NCBI GenBank assembly: GCA_963989245.1
Contig: OZ022345.1
Span: forward strand, 24,846,696-24,910,695
DNA: 64,000 nt
Direction of reading: 5' to 3'
Source: Nansenia antarctica
Taxonomy: Eukaryota > Chordata > Actinopteri > Argentiniformes > Microstomatidae
Every line of letters begins with the position of its first letter. Position 1 is the stretch's first letter. The notes under the pieces are model-generated. The model did no database searches, had not been told where the DNA came from, and saw only the letters and a list, made by a program, of their open reading frames with translations. This document shows positions 42,916 to 53,155 of the stretch, in pieces. Position numbers and translations under genes: made by a program.

Positions 42916-44286
42916 ATGTTCATTTTTAATACTTTGTCGAGAATCCTTTGCAGGCAATGACTGCCTGAAGTCTGGAACACATGGACATCACCAAATGCTG
43001 GGTTTCCTCCTTTGTGATGCTTTGCCAGGCCTTTACTACAGCAGTCTTCAGTTGTTGTTTGTTTGTGGGTCTTTGTGCTTTTAGTTTTGATCAGGTGATT
43101 GACTCGGCCATTGCAGAATATTCCACTTATTTGCCTTAAAAAAACTCCTGGGTTGCTTACACAGTATGTTTTGGGTCATTGTCCATCTGTATTTGAAGCA
43201 CCATCCAATCAACTTTGCTGAATTTGTCTGAATCTGAGCAGACAGAATATCCCTAAACACTTCAGAATTCATCTGTCTGCTTCTGTCTTCTGTCACATCA
43301 TCAGTAAACACTAGTGACCCAGTGCCATTGGAAGCCAGGCATGCCCATGTCATCACACTGCCTCCACGTGTTTTTTACAGATGAAGTGGTATGCGTCGGA
43401 TCATGAGCCGTTCCAAGCCTTCTCCATACTTTTTTCTTCCCATCATTCTGGTACAGGTTGATCTTAGTTTCATCTGTCCAAAGAATGCTGTTCCAGAACA
43501 GGGCTGGCTTTTTAAAATGTTTTTTGTCAAAGTCTAATCTGGCCTTTCTATTCTTTAGGCTTATGCACCTTGTGGTGAACCCTCTGAGGGTATTTACTTG
43601 TGTGAAGTCTTTTTTTTATGGTACACTTGGATAATGATATGCCTACCTCCTCGAGACTGTTCTTCACTTGGCTGGATGTTGTGAAGGGGTTTTTCTTTAC
43701 CATATAAAGGATCCTGAGATCATCCACCACTCTTGTCTTCCATGGACGTCCAGATCTTTTTGTGGTGCCGAGCTCACCAGTGCATTCTTTTTTTCTCTGA
43801 ATGTACCAAACAGTTAATTTGGCCACTCCTAATGTTCCCACTATCTCTCTGATGGATGTTTTGGTTGTTTTCACAGCCTAAGGATGGCCTTTTTCACTTG
43901 CATTGAGAGCTCCATTGACTGCATGTTGTGCGTATACAGCAACAGCTTCCAAATGCAAATGCCACACTTGGAATCAGCTCAGACCTTTTACCTGCTTAAT
44001 TGATAAAGAAATAATGAAGGAATAAATAGCCCACACTGGCCCATGAAACAGCTTTTGAGTCAATTGTCCAATTACTTTTGGTCCCTTGAAAAAGAGGGAG
44101 CTACATATTAAAGAGCTGTAATTCCTAAACCCTTCCTTCAATTTGGATGTGTGAATACCCTTACCCTAAAGCTGAGAGTCTGCACTTAAAGCCCATATTC
44201 ATTATATAACTCTAACCTGAAGATGTGTTGGTAAACAGTTAAAATAACAAATTCTGTGTGTGTCTAAATATATATGGACCTAACTG
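42916..44286 (-). mobile_element. Tc1/mariner element, left end lost
   Basis: The right end is CAGTTAGGTCCATATATATT when read inward from 44286, next to TA at 44287-44288. No matching inverted end is found near 42916, so the other terminus is truncated. It carries a broken transposase. Confidence 0.75.
43081..43895 (-). pseudogene. Tc1 transposase, frameshifted
   Basis: Minus strand. 43874-43548 encodes the paired-like helix-turn-helix region (TSIREIVGTLGVAKLTVWYI and GRPWKTRVVDDLRIL). After several frame breaks, 43356-43081 encodes MTWACLASNGTGSLVFTDDV through the block SQSPDQN, where the family has SPDLNPIE. Frame breaks and the changed catalytic block make it inactive. Confidence 0.82.
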
Positions 44287-44288
44287 TA

Positions 44289-44763
44289 CCTTTTCTGGAG
44301 GTCTTGTATGACTGAAACATCAAAATGAATCTACTGGGAGCAGTCTTCTGGCAGTGTGCGGACTCTACTTCTTTGTATTGTAGTATAGTTGGGCTACCTG
44401 CAAGAACGTCAATCCACTTTCAGCCCTGGCTATGCTTTTTAAAAAGTAAAAAAAATAAAAATAAGTAACAAGCACCGCAGCGCACTCAGTACGTTTAAAT
44501 GCTTTGAAAAGATGCATAATGTTCATTGACAAGGCAACCCTAACCCTAACCCTATAACAATAATATGATCCCCTGAAGGAATGAGTTATCAGGTCTTCAG
44601 AATGTCTCTAAAACAAGCAAATTACCATTGGGGGCTTCATAACTTGAGAAGAAAGCAACCAAATCAGCATATACGTGGTCAATAGAAATACTATTTAGTT
44701 TCAACACATGCAATTCTGGATTTTTTTTGTTGGAGAATTAAAATGCTTTTCATCGTCAAATAT
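44289..44763. other. no gene; short interstitial telomere-like repeat
   Basis: AACCCTAACCCTAACCCTA at about 44536-44554 (three vertebrate telomere units). Otherwise AT-rich with no coding frame. Confidence 0.6.
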
Positions 44764-45010
44764 ATTTATTACATTTCCATTTTTTCAATTGTGTTACAAA
44801 AAAGTGCAACCGCTAAATTTTGTAATAACCTGCACAATATGTAATACATTTATTACATAATAAGGCAAACATTATTACATTTTGCGTTCAGGCGATTTAT
44901 TACATAATGTGCAGGTTATTACATAATGCGGTGTTATTACATATTGAAAGTGACTTTTTATTATATTTTGGGATTTTATTACATAATGTGCAGTTATTAC
45001 ATAATGAGGC
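44764..45010. repeat. palindromic TTATTACATAATGTGCAG cluster
   Basis: About a dozen occurrences of TTATTACAT or its complement. GTAATAACCTGCACAATATG (44822) pairs with ATGTGCAGGTTATTACATAA (44899-44917). Probably a palindromic MITE. Confidence 0.65.
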
Positions 45011-45184
45011 TTAACAAGGACTTCTTCGAAATAAGACCGCCAAAGTTAAACTTTATTCATCTTTTAAATATGATAAATAGGAATCAAGAAACCACAAACA
45101 ATATGCAAATTATATTCATAATTGTTAATGTTTATTTATTTTTACAAATAAGATATTGGAATAGTGTTGCTCCAGAAGGGTTTG

Positions 45185-45255
45185 TAAACCCCTCCTAAAT
45201 TTCGTTGTTTGGTACCTGTACTGTAGCAATGACAATAAAGTCCATTCATTCATTC
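45185..45255 (+). mobile_element. Rex1 3' end fragment
   Basis: CCTCCTAAATTTCGTTGTTTGG to AATGACAATAAAGTCCATTC and a CATT tail. About 70 bp of the family's 3' end only. Confidence 0.75.
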
Positions 45256-45677
45256 AAAAGTGTACGAAACTAGTTTCAAATATTTCAATGAATCTCAATA
45301 CCACTCTACTCAGGAACACTTCAAGAATGCAGATCAGGTGAGATACTTTTGCAATACTAAAAGGCCCATTGTTGGTGTCTTTGGTGTAGTTCTACTAATT
45401 GACCAGTAAGCGTCTCTCAGACCAGGGAATGTTACTGGAAGTAGTTGATCTGGAATAAAGGTAAATCAGTAAAAGTGTATTTATCATATGCAGAGCATAC
45501 AAATGTTTACCCTACAATGAAATGTGTGTAACAAGCAACGTTGCAGAGTAAATACAAGCATACAAAATATATTCTAAATACAGCAGCAATGATGGGAATG
45601 TGTGATGTGCAGATTGTCTCTAGTGTAGGTGAACAGCATGTAGTGCTGGGGGAAGTCTCACAGCTTGGAGGTAGAAG

Positions 45678-45679
<2 letters not shown>

Positions 45680-45714
<35 letters not shown>

Positions 45715-45764
45715 TGTGTGTAGATAGGTAGAAGCTGTCTGTGTGTGTGTGTAGATAGGTAGAA

Positions 45765-45798
<34 letters not shown>

Positions 45799-45855
45799 TG
45801 TGTGTGTAGATAGGTAGAAGCTGTCTGTGTGTGTGTGTATCTCTGTGTGTGTAGA
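45680..45855. repeat. (GT)n with higher-order AGATAGGTAGAAGCTGT unit
   Basis: GT runs alternate with GTAGATAGGTAGAA(G/T)CTGT in about five blocks, a compound microsatellite. Confidence 0.9.
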
Positions 45856-45867
45856 TAGGTACATTGT

Positions 45868-46070
45868 ATATTTTTGGGCCACTACCCACACGTTTAGCTG
45901 CGTTGCTCATTCCACAAATGCATGATCCTTACAAGTTGTACCTTATTGTAAAGGTGACTAACCAGGCTTTCCAACGATATAAAATACAATACCAATTGGT
46001 ATTATTAAAGGGGAGGAATAATCAACCAAAATAACGTTTTTAAGTTTTTTTGAGGGGTTTATATGCACGT
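45868..46070 (-). repeat. dispersed repeat of unknown type, copy 2
   Basis: Inverse-orientation relative of 34690-34905, including the ATACCAATTGGTAT palindrome. Confidence 0.7.
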
Positions 46071-46373
46071 ACGTAGACACAAAAATACTGTATGTGGTCA
46101 CACACGCTCACATTTCTCTGTGTTAAAACATAAATCCCATGAATTTATGAGATTAAGAAACCCTTATTATTACTCATCCATCAAAGATTAACATTTGTCA
46201 AGTGAATAATAAATAATAAAAGTTCTTCTTTATTTTTGGTTCTGGTTGAGGTTACTCAGACATGTTGGCCCTGTACACGCCAAGTTAGTTATTGTACAAG
46301 ACACAATTTACTACAAATAAACTGATAAATCTGCCCCTATGTCTACTTTCTAGACTGGGGCAATGGAATTGTC

Positions 46374-46675
46374 GATGTCTCCACCATGATACATTCTCTG
46401 TGTCTCCACCATGATACATTCTCTGTGTCTCCACCATGATACATTCTCTGTGTCTCCACCATGATAGATTCTCTGGTCTCCACCATGATACATTCTCTGT
46501 GTCTCCACCATGATACATTCTCTGTGTCTCCACCATGATACATTCTCTGTGTCTCCACCATGATACATTCTCTGTGTCTCCACCATGATACATTCTCTGT
46601 GTCTCCACCATGATAGATTCTCTGGTCTCCACCATGACACATTATCTGTGTCTCCACCATGATAGATTCTCTGGT
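46374..46675. repeat. 25-bp minisatellite derived from zinc-finger coding sequence
   Basis: About 12 copies of TGTCTCCACCATGATACATTCTCTG with GATAGATTCTCTGG variants. On the minus strand the unit corresponds to the finger's post-helix segment RIYHGGDT. Since 25 is not a multiple of 3, all three minus frames stay open through the array. Confidence 0.93.
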
Positions 46676-46721
46676 GGGTCATCAGGTTGCTGACATCCCA
46701 CACTGGGAGCAGGTATATGGC

Positions 46722-46832
46722 CTCTCTCCTGTGTGTATTCTCTCCTGTGTGTATTCTGTCCTGTGTGTATTCTGTCCTGTGTGTATTCTGTCCTGTGTGT
46801 ATTCTGTCCTGTGTGTATTCTCTCCTGTGTCT
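46722..46832. repeat. 16-bp minisatellite derived from the finger linker
   Basis: About six copies of TGTGTATTCTGTCCTG (minus strand AGAATACACACAGGAC, from the ERIHTGE linker codons). Confidence 0.92.
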
Positions 46833-46892
46833 TTAGAGAGCCAGCGGTATTGAAACTCTTCGCTCACTGGGAGCAGGTGTATGGCCTATCTC

Positions 46893-47175
46893 CTGTAAGA
46901 ATATAAACATATGCAGGATAAAAAATATGAGAGCAACAAGTAGTGTTTCTATAGGCTTAGCAGTGCCAGATGTAACTAACAACATCTCTGGGGTCTACAG
47001 AATAAAATGACTGAACACAGAGTTCAAGAGAAACTTATCAACTCCATAATGGAAGAGATCAAAGAGGCACTGTCAGATTAAGCAAGTATTGACTGTTACA
47101 GTAGTACACTATACACACCATAGAGCGCTGACTAGGAGTTGTACAATGAATAATATTTTAAAATAAGTGTCAAAT
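46893..47175 (-). other. duplicated intron segment of the zinc-finger gene
   Basis: 46910-47060 matches 48360-48500 (GAGAGCAACAA..., ACAACATCTCTGGGGTCT, TGAACACAGAGTTCAAGAG). No coding. Confidence 0.7.
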
Positions 47176-48344
47176 TCATGACATGAATTTACCATCCAAC
47201 TCACTGTATTTCTTCTCTACATCCTCTCCTTTTTCCTCTTCTTTCACCATCAAATCTTTCTCCTCCTCTTCTTTCACTATCACTTTTTTCTTCTCATCTT
47301 CCACACAAGGGGCAATGGAACTGTCGATGTCTGGATCATGATACTTTCTCCGGTGTGTCATCAGGTTGCTGGACGTAGTGAAACTCTTCCCACACAGGGA
47401 GCAGGTGTACGGCTTCTCTCCTGTGTGTATTCTCTCATGGACCTTCAGGTTGCTGGACGTAGTGAAACTCTTCCCACAGTGGGAGCAGGTGCACGGCTTC
47501 TCTCCTGTGTGTATTCTCTCATGGAACTCCAGTTTGTTGGACGTAATGAAACTCTTCCCACAGTGGGAGCAGGTGTAGGGCTTCTCTCCTGTGTGTATTC
47601 TCTGATGGTCCTTTAAGAGTCCTGACCGAGTGAAACTGTTCCCACATTGGGAGCAGATGTAGGGCTTCTCTACTGTGTGTATTCTCTCATGGTCCTTTAA
47701 GTTTCCTGACGTAGTGAAACCCTTCCCACAGAGGGAGCAAGTGTACGGCTTCTCTCCTGTGTGTATTCTCTCATGGACCTCCAGGTTGCTGGACGTAGTG
47801 AAACTCTTCCCACACAGGGAGCAGGTGTACGGCTTCTCTCCTGTGTGTATTCTTTCATGGACCTTCAGGTTGCTGGACGTAGTGAAACTCTTCCCACACA
47901 GGGAGCAGGTGTACGGCTTCTCTCCGGTGTGTATTCTTTCATGGACCTCCAGTTGAAGGGACGTAGTGAAACTCTTCCCACAGTGGGAGCAGGTGTACGG
48001 CTTCTCTCCTGTGTGTATTCTCTCATGGACCTTTAACGTTCCTGGGTCAGAGAAACTCTTCCCACACTTGGAGCAGATGTAGGGCCTCTCTCCTGTGTGT
48101 TTTCTCTCATGGACCTTCAAGAGTCGTGACACAGTGAAACCCTTCCCACAGTGGGAGCAGGTGTACGGCTTCTCTCCTGTGTGTATTCTCTGATGGACCG
48201 TTAAGTTTCCTGACTGAGTGAAACCCTTCCCACAGTGGGAGCAGGTGTAGGGCTTCTCTCCTGTGTGTATTGTCTCATGGACCTTCAGGTTGATGGACGT
48301 ATTGAAACTCTTCCCACACTGGGAGCAGTAGTATGGCCTCTCTC
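47176..48344 (-). CDS. C2H2 zinc-finger protein, finger exon
   Basis: Begins at a splice acceptor (minus strand CTAATCTTACAG, then the exon from 48344, phase 1) and runs to the stop at 47176-47178. It encodes twelve Kruppel-type C2H2 fingers (CX2CX12HX3H; the last is HX4H) joined by HTGEKPY linkers. One linker has HTVEKPY and finger 11 has EKPCTC. Helices of fingers 6, 7, 11 and 12 share TTSSNL, so the array grew by recent internal duplication. After the fingers comes DPDIDSSIAPC and an acidic Lys/Glu tail. The product should be a nuclear DNA-binding protein. The ATG 36 codons upstream of the acceptor (48453) lies in intron-like sequence and is not taken as the start. Confidence 0.85.
47187..47330 (-). 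other. acidic tail resembling the 5' exon, with cryptic donor
   Basis: The last 45 codons of the finger exon (VIVKEEEEKDLMVKEEEKGE) resemble the acidic part of the 54.5-kb exon. They end ...GATG|GTAAATTCATG, as that exon ends ...GATG|GTGAGTTCATG. This looks like a second acidic exon fused to the fingers, able in principle to splice in phase 1 to the broken finger exon at 46892. Confidence 0.5.
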
Positions 48345-48487
48345 CTGTAAGATTAGGAACATATGCAGGATTATAACAAGATGAGAGCAACAAAGTGGTT
48401 CCATAGGCTTCACAATGCCATTTAACAACATCTCTGGGGTCTGCAGAATACAATGACTGAACACAGAGTTCAAGAGAGGCTTATCAA

Positions 48488-48560
48488 TGCCACAATAGAA
48501 GGCAAGGCAAGTTGTATAGCACATTTCATACAACAGGTGCAATTCAAAGTGATTTACATA
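48488..48560 (-). mobile_element. LINE/SINE 3'-tail-like fragment
   Basis: AAGGCAAGGCAAGTTGTATAGC followed by ACATTTCATACAACAGG and AATTCAAAGTGATTTACAT, a phrase common at the 3' end of fish retroposons. Confidence 0.5.
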
Positions 48561-48599
48561 CAGCTTTAAAAAATACATCAAGAGGAGAATAGTAATAGT

Positions 48600-50768
48600 A
48601 AGCAGATAAAAAATGTAAATGAATAAATAAAGAATATATATGTGACTGCTTCTGGTGTAATTGCAACACGCAAACAGCAAAGGCTTCAAATTTCTTGTCA
48701 AAGTGTTTCCGAGCGATTTTTTTGTTGTTGTTACTAACACGCAACTTGAAGCTTTGAAGTACCCATTCATTATTTTTCCGAACAGTTTTACGTTAATTAA
48801 ATAAAACTCTATCAGCAAAATAAGCTTGTTTCTCATGCTTTTTCCGACGCGCTTGGGGGGTGGGTTGAAATAACATGTATGCTTTCATTAGGGTGTGATT
48901 GGCTGTTGAGCTCACTCAAGGGGGAGGGACACAAGTGTTTCAATGTTTTCATTCTGTGAGTGAGAAGGCATGAGTTTGTCGATGAACACTGCTTAGCTCA
49001 ATGAATTGTTCAGTAATGACTGAAGGCACAAAGAAAGTCCCCAAGACACGAACGTTTACTAGGACAACATACGGATTTCTCGGGATCTCCATACCGCAAC
49101 ACTTTCTGCTTTTGGGTGAGTAGCCTACACTAGTTTGTTTGTGTTGGGTTAGCCGCGTTAGCCATACTAGCATTAGCTAGTATGTTCTGTATCGTCGTAT
49201 TGCCTAAGACTTTTGAAAACAATCGCATAGCACATTATGCTGTTCTTATACGTTGTGTTGTTGATACTGTGTACAGTTAGCTAACTGTTTATCTTTTGTT
49301 ATTTGGGTTGGGCTAGTCGCGTTAGCGAGCTAGCATTAGCTAGTAAGTTATGTATTGTCGCGTAAGACTTTCTAACAATCGCATAGCACATTATGCTGTT
49401 CTTATAAGTTGTCTTGTTGATACTATGTACAGCTAGCTAACTATGTTTGATTTCTTCTTTTTTTTCTTTTTTTTTACTGTTCAGAACAACTTCATGCTGT
49501 GGTACTGTGCCTGGAGGACCATGCATGGCCTTGCCTTGATACTAGCCCTCCACCTCCTGATTGCCTGAGTTACCAGCACTTCAGGTAATTCATTGTCATG
49601 TATTACCTCTTTCATTTTATGAACATGGTATGGCGGCAATATTATTTCATTTACTGTGGGCAATAATTCAATGTATTGTTTTCCGTCTGTTCCAGCTTTG
49701 ACGGTAAGGAACCTGGCGTGGTAATGGCCATGGCCCACTCGGACTTGACATGACATGGCCAGACAGAAGTATCTTTTTGAGAAGATCAGAGAATTCTGGT
49801 CTGATAAGGCAAAAGACACCACATGCCCACCAGACTCCACAGCACCCCAAAAAACGTTATTACTTACTTTACTTATTTACTTATTATTGTGATTATGTAC
49901 CTTGCTGCAATGCTAATGTTGAAGAACCAAAGCCACTCAGACTTTTTTGTATCATTAAAAGAATAACAGTTACAACAACCATAAAGCCTCCATAATAATA
50001 AGCTGGCTAATTAGCTTAGGTAATACCTTGCTAGGTAATAATGTTAGCTATAGTTATCTGACCCAGTGACTAACACTGACAGATATTGACAGCTGTCAAT
50101 CTAGAGGGGGAGTGGTTGTGGGTGGGGTTAACCAGCTATTGTTACCGCCCATTACCTGCCTGTGTGAAGGTGTGAAAAAGAACGAAATCTTTGAGTGGTA
50201 GCAACTTTCCAGTAAATCCAGTAGCCCATTCGGTGGTAACCCACCCCACCTGGCAACCCTGCACTAGACACACTTGCTCATACCTTGCTCATATTTTTGC
50301 CAGCTCCACTGCACAAAAATATGAAAATGAATCCGGTTGTAACATTATCATGTTATCCTATATATGTTATCATGTTATCATATCTATTATATATCATAAA
50401 TCTAGATATACTTGCAGTATACAGAGTAGACCTGTATCCTACAAATAGACATAGATTTAGATTTAGTAATCTAAAAAGGAATTAGACCCCTATACTTTAT
50501 TTTATTAATTTTTGTTTCTATATTTTACTACTCGATCTTTTCTATGGCAGATCGCATGCTGAAAGTCAGAAAGGAGAAAGGCTGTTAAGAGGCGTCAAAA
50601 CGTAAAGTTGAAGTGAAATATCGATGGGATCTAACGCTGGCGGGCAGTGCTCCTCAGGTTTTGATGTGAGTAAAAACATTTCATTGTTGGTCGCTGTTTT
50701 CCGAGAGTCTGAGGCTGGACAGTACAGTACAGGACAGGATAGTACAAAATGCGTGCATCGCTCTAATG
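48600..50768. other. no confirmed gene; tandem duplication and possible short exons
   Basis: 49113-49275 and 49285-49450 are an imperfect tandem duplication of about 170 bp (both contain ATCGCATAGCACATTATGCTG). On the plus strand, 49014-49113 is open from ATG and ends at GGGTGAGTAG, a good donor. 49484-49584 is open, preceded by a pyrimidine tract with CAG and followed by AGGTAATTC. 49694 again follows TTCCAG. These could be exons of an unknown gene or transposon. 50219-50272 is a partial GTTGCCAGAT MITE. Confidence 0.35.
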
Positions 50769-50910
50769 CAGGGGTCTTCAACCTTTTCAGCCCAAGGACC
50801 CCTTGGACGAGAGACAACCAGAACAGGGACCCCCACATGTAATAAAACATTTTAAATGTCACATTTTAAGGCCTATAATAACTTTATTCACCTTATTAAC
50901 CTATTTTGTC

Positions 50911-51140
50911 ACGACCAGAGGTAGGACCCAAACGCAGACACAGGTGAACAGGTAAGAGTTAAATAATAAAGGTTTATTTCTAGTAACAAGGCTGATGGGA
51001 ATAGGCAGGTGGGTCGTCAGGCAGGCGGGAGGTCAGGCAGGAGGAAGGGTCGGCAGACAGGTGGAGTAGTCGGCAGACAGGCAGGGGGTCAGACAGGAGG
51101 AGTAGTCGGCAGACAGGCAGGGGGTCAGGTCACAAGGGAA
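50911..51140. repeat. inserted segment with CAGACAGGCAGGGGGTCAG minisatellite
   Basis: Starts TGTCACGACCAGAGGTAGGA, includes AATAATAAAGGTTTATT and three or four copies of a G-rich unit of about 37 bp (GGAGTAGTCGGCAGACAGGC). Absent from the sister hAT copy, so it is a separate insertion. Type unknown, perhaps an LTR or MITE piece. Confidence 0.55.
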
Positions 51141-51331
51141 AATTAATAAGTAACAGGCTAATTACTGGGTTATTAACCTATATGTGTTTATGATTGATAA
51201 AACGTTCATGCATAATTATTATTGGTTATTATTATTATTATTGTTGATGAGGCTTATATTTTCTATTATTATTATTATTATTATTATTCAACAATTAAAC
51301 ATTTAGCTTCAGGAAGTCAGGTATGCTTACC

Positions 51332-53155
51332 TCAGTGAGATAATTGGCCCTGCTGGGTGGTACACAGCTTGTCTATTCTGGGGGAGATGGAGGTTGTCAG
51401 GCAGAGCATCATGTCATCCTCAGGCTGCAGTCTTGAACGGTATTTGCTCTTCAGGTGGGTGAGGGAGGAGAATCCACTTTCGCAAAGATATGTGGTTGCA
51501 AAAGGCAAGAGGCTCACCATGGCCTTTGCTGTCAGTTGTGGGAAGAATTTTTGGCAATGGATCCAGAACTGGATCAGTGGCTTTGACTCGTACACATGCT
51601 TGTGTGTACTATCTGTGGACAGGTCGATCAGCTGATCTTCCTCAGCGGCTGTCAGATTTGAGCCGTCGGGTGCATTCTCTTTGAAAGGAAACTGTATCCA
51701 GGTCTTGTTCTTTCTCCAGGACTCAGTCTCAGATTTTTTTTTTTGCGAATTGCCATTCAAGTGCCTCCAAGTGAATACCAATTGCGCGTTTCACGTCAGG
51801 CGAGATCACCGCGGAATCCGCCAACACCTCCACTGATGGAAACATGGAGATGTTATCTCCCCTGACGCGCTCTCTCCATCTTTTCGTTTTTTTCAGGAAG
51901 CCTTCCATCTTATCATACAGCTGAATGACGTGTGTATTGCGGCCCTGCATAGAACTGTTCAGCCGGTTCAACTCTGCGAAAACGTCCGCCAGATATGCCA
52001 GTTTAAAGACCCAGGCATTGTCGATGAAATGCGCAGCCAGCTCTGCGCGGTTTTGGCCAATTAGAAATTCGGGTGATAGCTGTGCGTAATTCAAATACTC
52101 GTGCCAATACGGATCCACGGGAAAGCCATCTGACTTCTGAATGGTAAAGGAGCGCTGTGTGTTCCTCTCCTGTAGCGGCGCATAAAGAAGCGAAGAGGCG
52201 AGTTTGTAGGGCACTCTTCTTAATAAAATTGACAGCCTTTACAACAGTGTCCATAACATCGGCAAACTCAGCACTCATTTCTTTAGCGGCGAGGGATTAT
52301 CTGTGCAGCATGCAGTGAGTCCACATCACTTTGGGGGCGACTTTTCTGACAAGCGCCATCAGTCCACTCTTTTGCCCAGTCATAGCGCGCGCACCGTCGG
52401 TACACACCGCGACACACTTTGCCCAACATACGTCATTTTCACCGAAAAAGTCATCAATCACTTTGAAAATTTCAGCACTTGTTGTGCGTTCAGGAAGCTT
52501 CTTACAAAACAAGAACTCTTCACACATTTCGTCTTGGTCAACAAAGCGCACAAATGCCAAGAGCTGTGCGTCTTTGGACATGTCCACTGATTCATCCAAT
52601 TGGAGTGCAAATGCCTCCGCCGTTTGTAATTTCTCAATTAACTGCACCCTCACATCCGATGCCATTTCACCAATTCGCCCAGCAATTGTTGTGTCTGACA
52701 ATGGGATAGTCTTCAACTTTTCTGCATATCCATATCCATCATTCCCAAACATGGTCTTGTATATCAGTGGCCGCAGGCAATATCAAATCTTCTGCAATTG
52801 TGTATGGCTTTTTACACTGGGCAACGCGAAGAGCAACTTGATATGAGGCTTTCAAAGCAAGCTCACCGACTTTCGCAGATTTTCTTATCATTGTCTGTTG
52901 GCCTTGGAGAGAGTGCAGACGAGCCTGAAAGTAGTCCAGTGCTTTATCTTGTAAGTGGCCATGATTCGTCTCAAAGTGTCGTTGCAGCTTTGATGGCTTC
53001 ATGCTTTCGTTTGAGAGCGTCGCCGCACAAACAACACACACCGGCAATTCCACTCCTTCGGTTTCTATGAAAGTAAATCCAAACTTTAGGTACACTTCTG
53101 AATATTTTCGGGACTTTTCTCTTTTGCGTTTATCTGCCCCTGGGGCAGGCGCTGC
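51332..53155 (-). pseudogene. hAT transposase with BED zinc finger, frame-broken
   Basis: The minus strand from about 53155 gives a basic N-terminus, a BED-type finger (CVVCAATLSNESMKPSKLQR with His-His), then in a new frame from 52752 ALQLDESVDMSKDAQLLAFV and AVCTDGARAMTG (catalytic Asp region of the RNase H fold). 52278-52003 carries EVRWLSRGSVLARVFELR, 52214-51729 the insertion domain, and 51781-51332 the dimerisation domain LCESGFSSLTHLKSKYRS. At least four frame changes or stops separate them. The protein is related to the ZBED5/FAM200-like group of hAT derivatives. This copy is dead. Confidence 0.88.

Larger units (their letters stand above)
46335..46892 (-). pseudogene. degenerate duplicate of the zinc-finger exon
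   Basis: On the minus strand this starts at a splice-acceptor-like TTCTTACAG (exon from 46892) and reads GDRPYTCSQ then TGA, where a normal finger has CSQCGKSF. After a 16-bp tandem repeat made from the ERIHTG linker, a second finger start (GERPYTCSQCG) runs with a frameshift into SNLMTHQRIYH. A 25-bp tandem repeat follows, then DIDNSIAPV, matching the DIDSSIAPC tail of the intact exon at 47.3 kb. The flanking intron (46910-47060) is also homologous to 48360-48500, so exon and intron were duplicated together. Non-functional. Confidence 0.82.

Noticed and set aside
45620..45910. His/Thr-rich protein on the minus strand
   Set aside because: It is a translated GT/CA microsatellite.
48345..48453. 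ATG at 48453 as start of the zinc-finger protein
   Set aside because: The stretch is intronic: it ends in a good acceptor at 48345, is duplicated with the intron at 46.9-47.06 kb, and the phase matches the upstream exon.
30331..53155. Domesticated hAT-derived gene (ZBED-like)
   Set aside because: Both copies keep transposon ends and TSDs and are broken by deletions or frameshifts.
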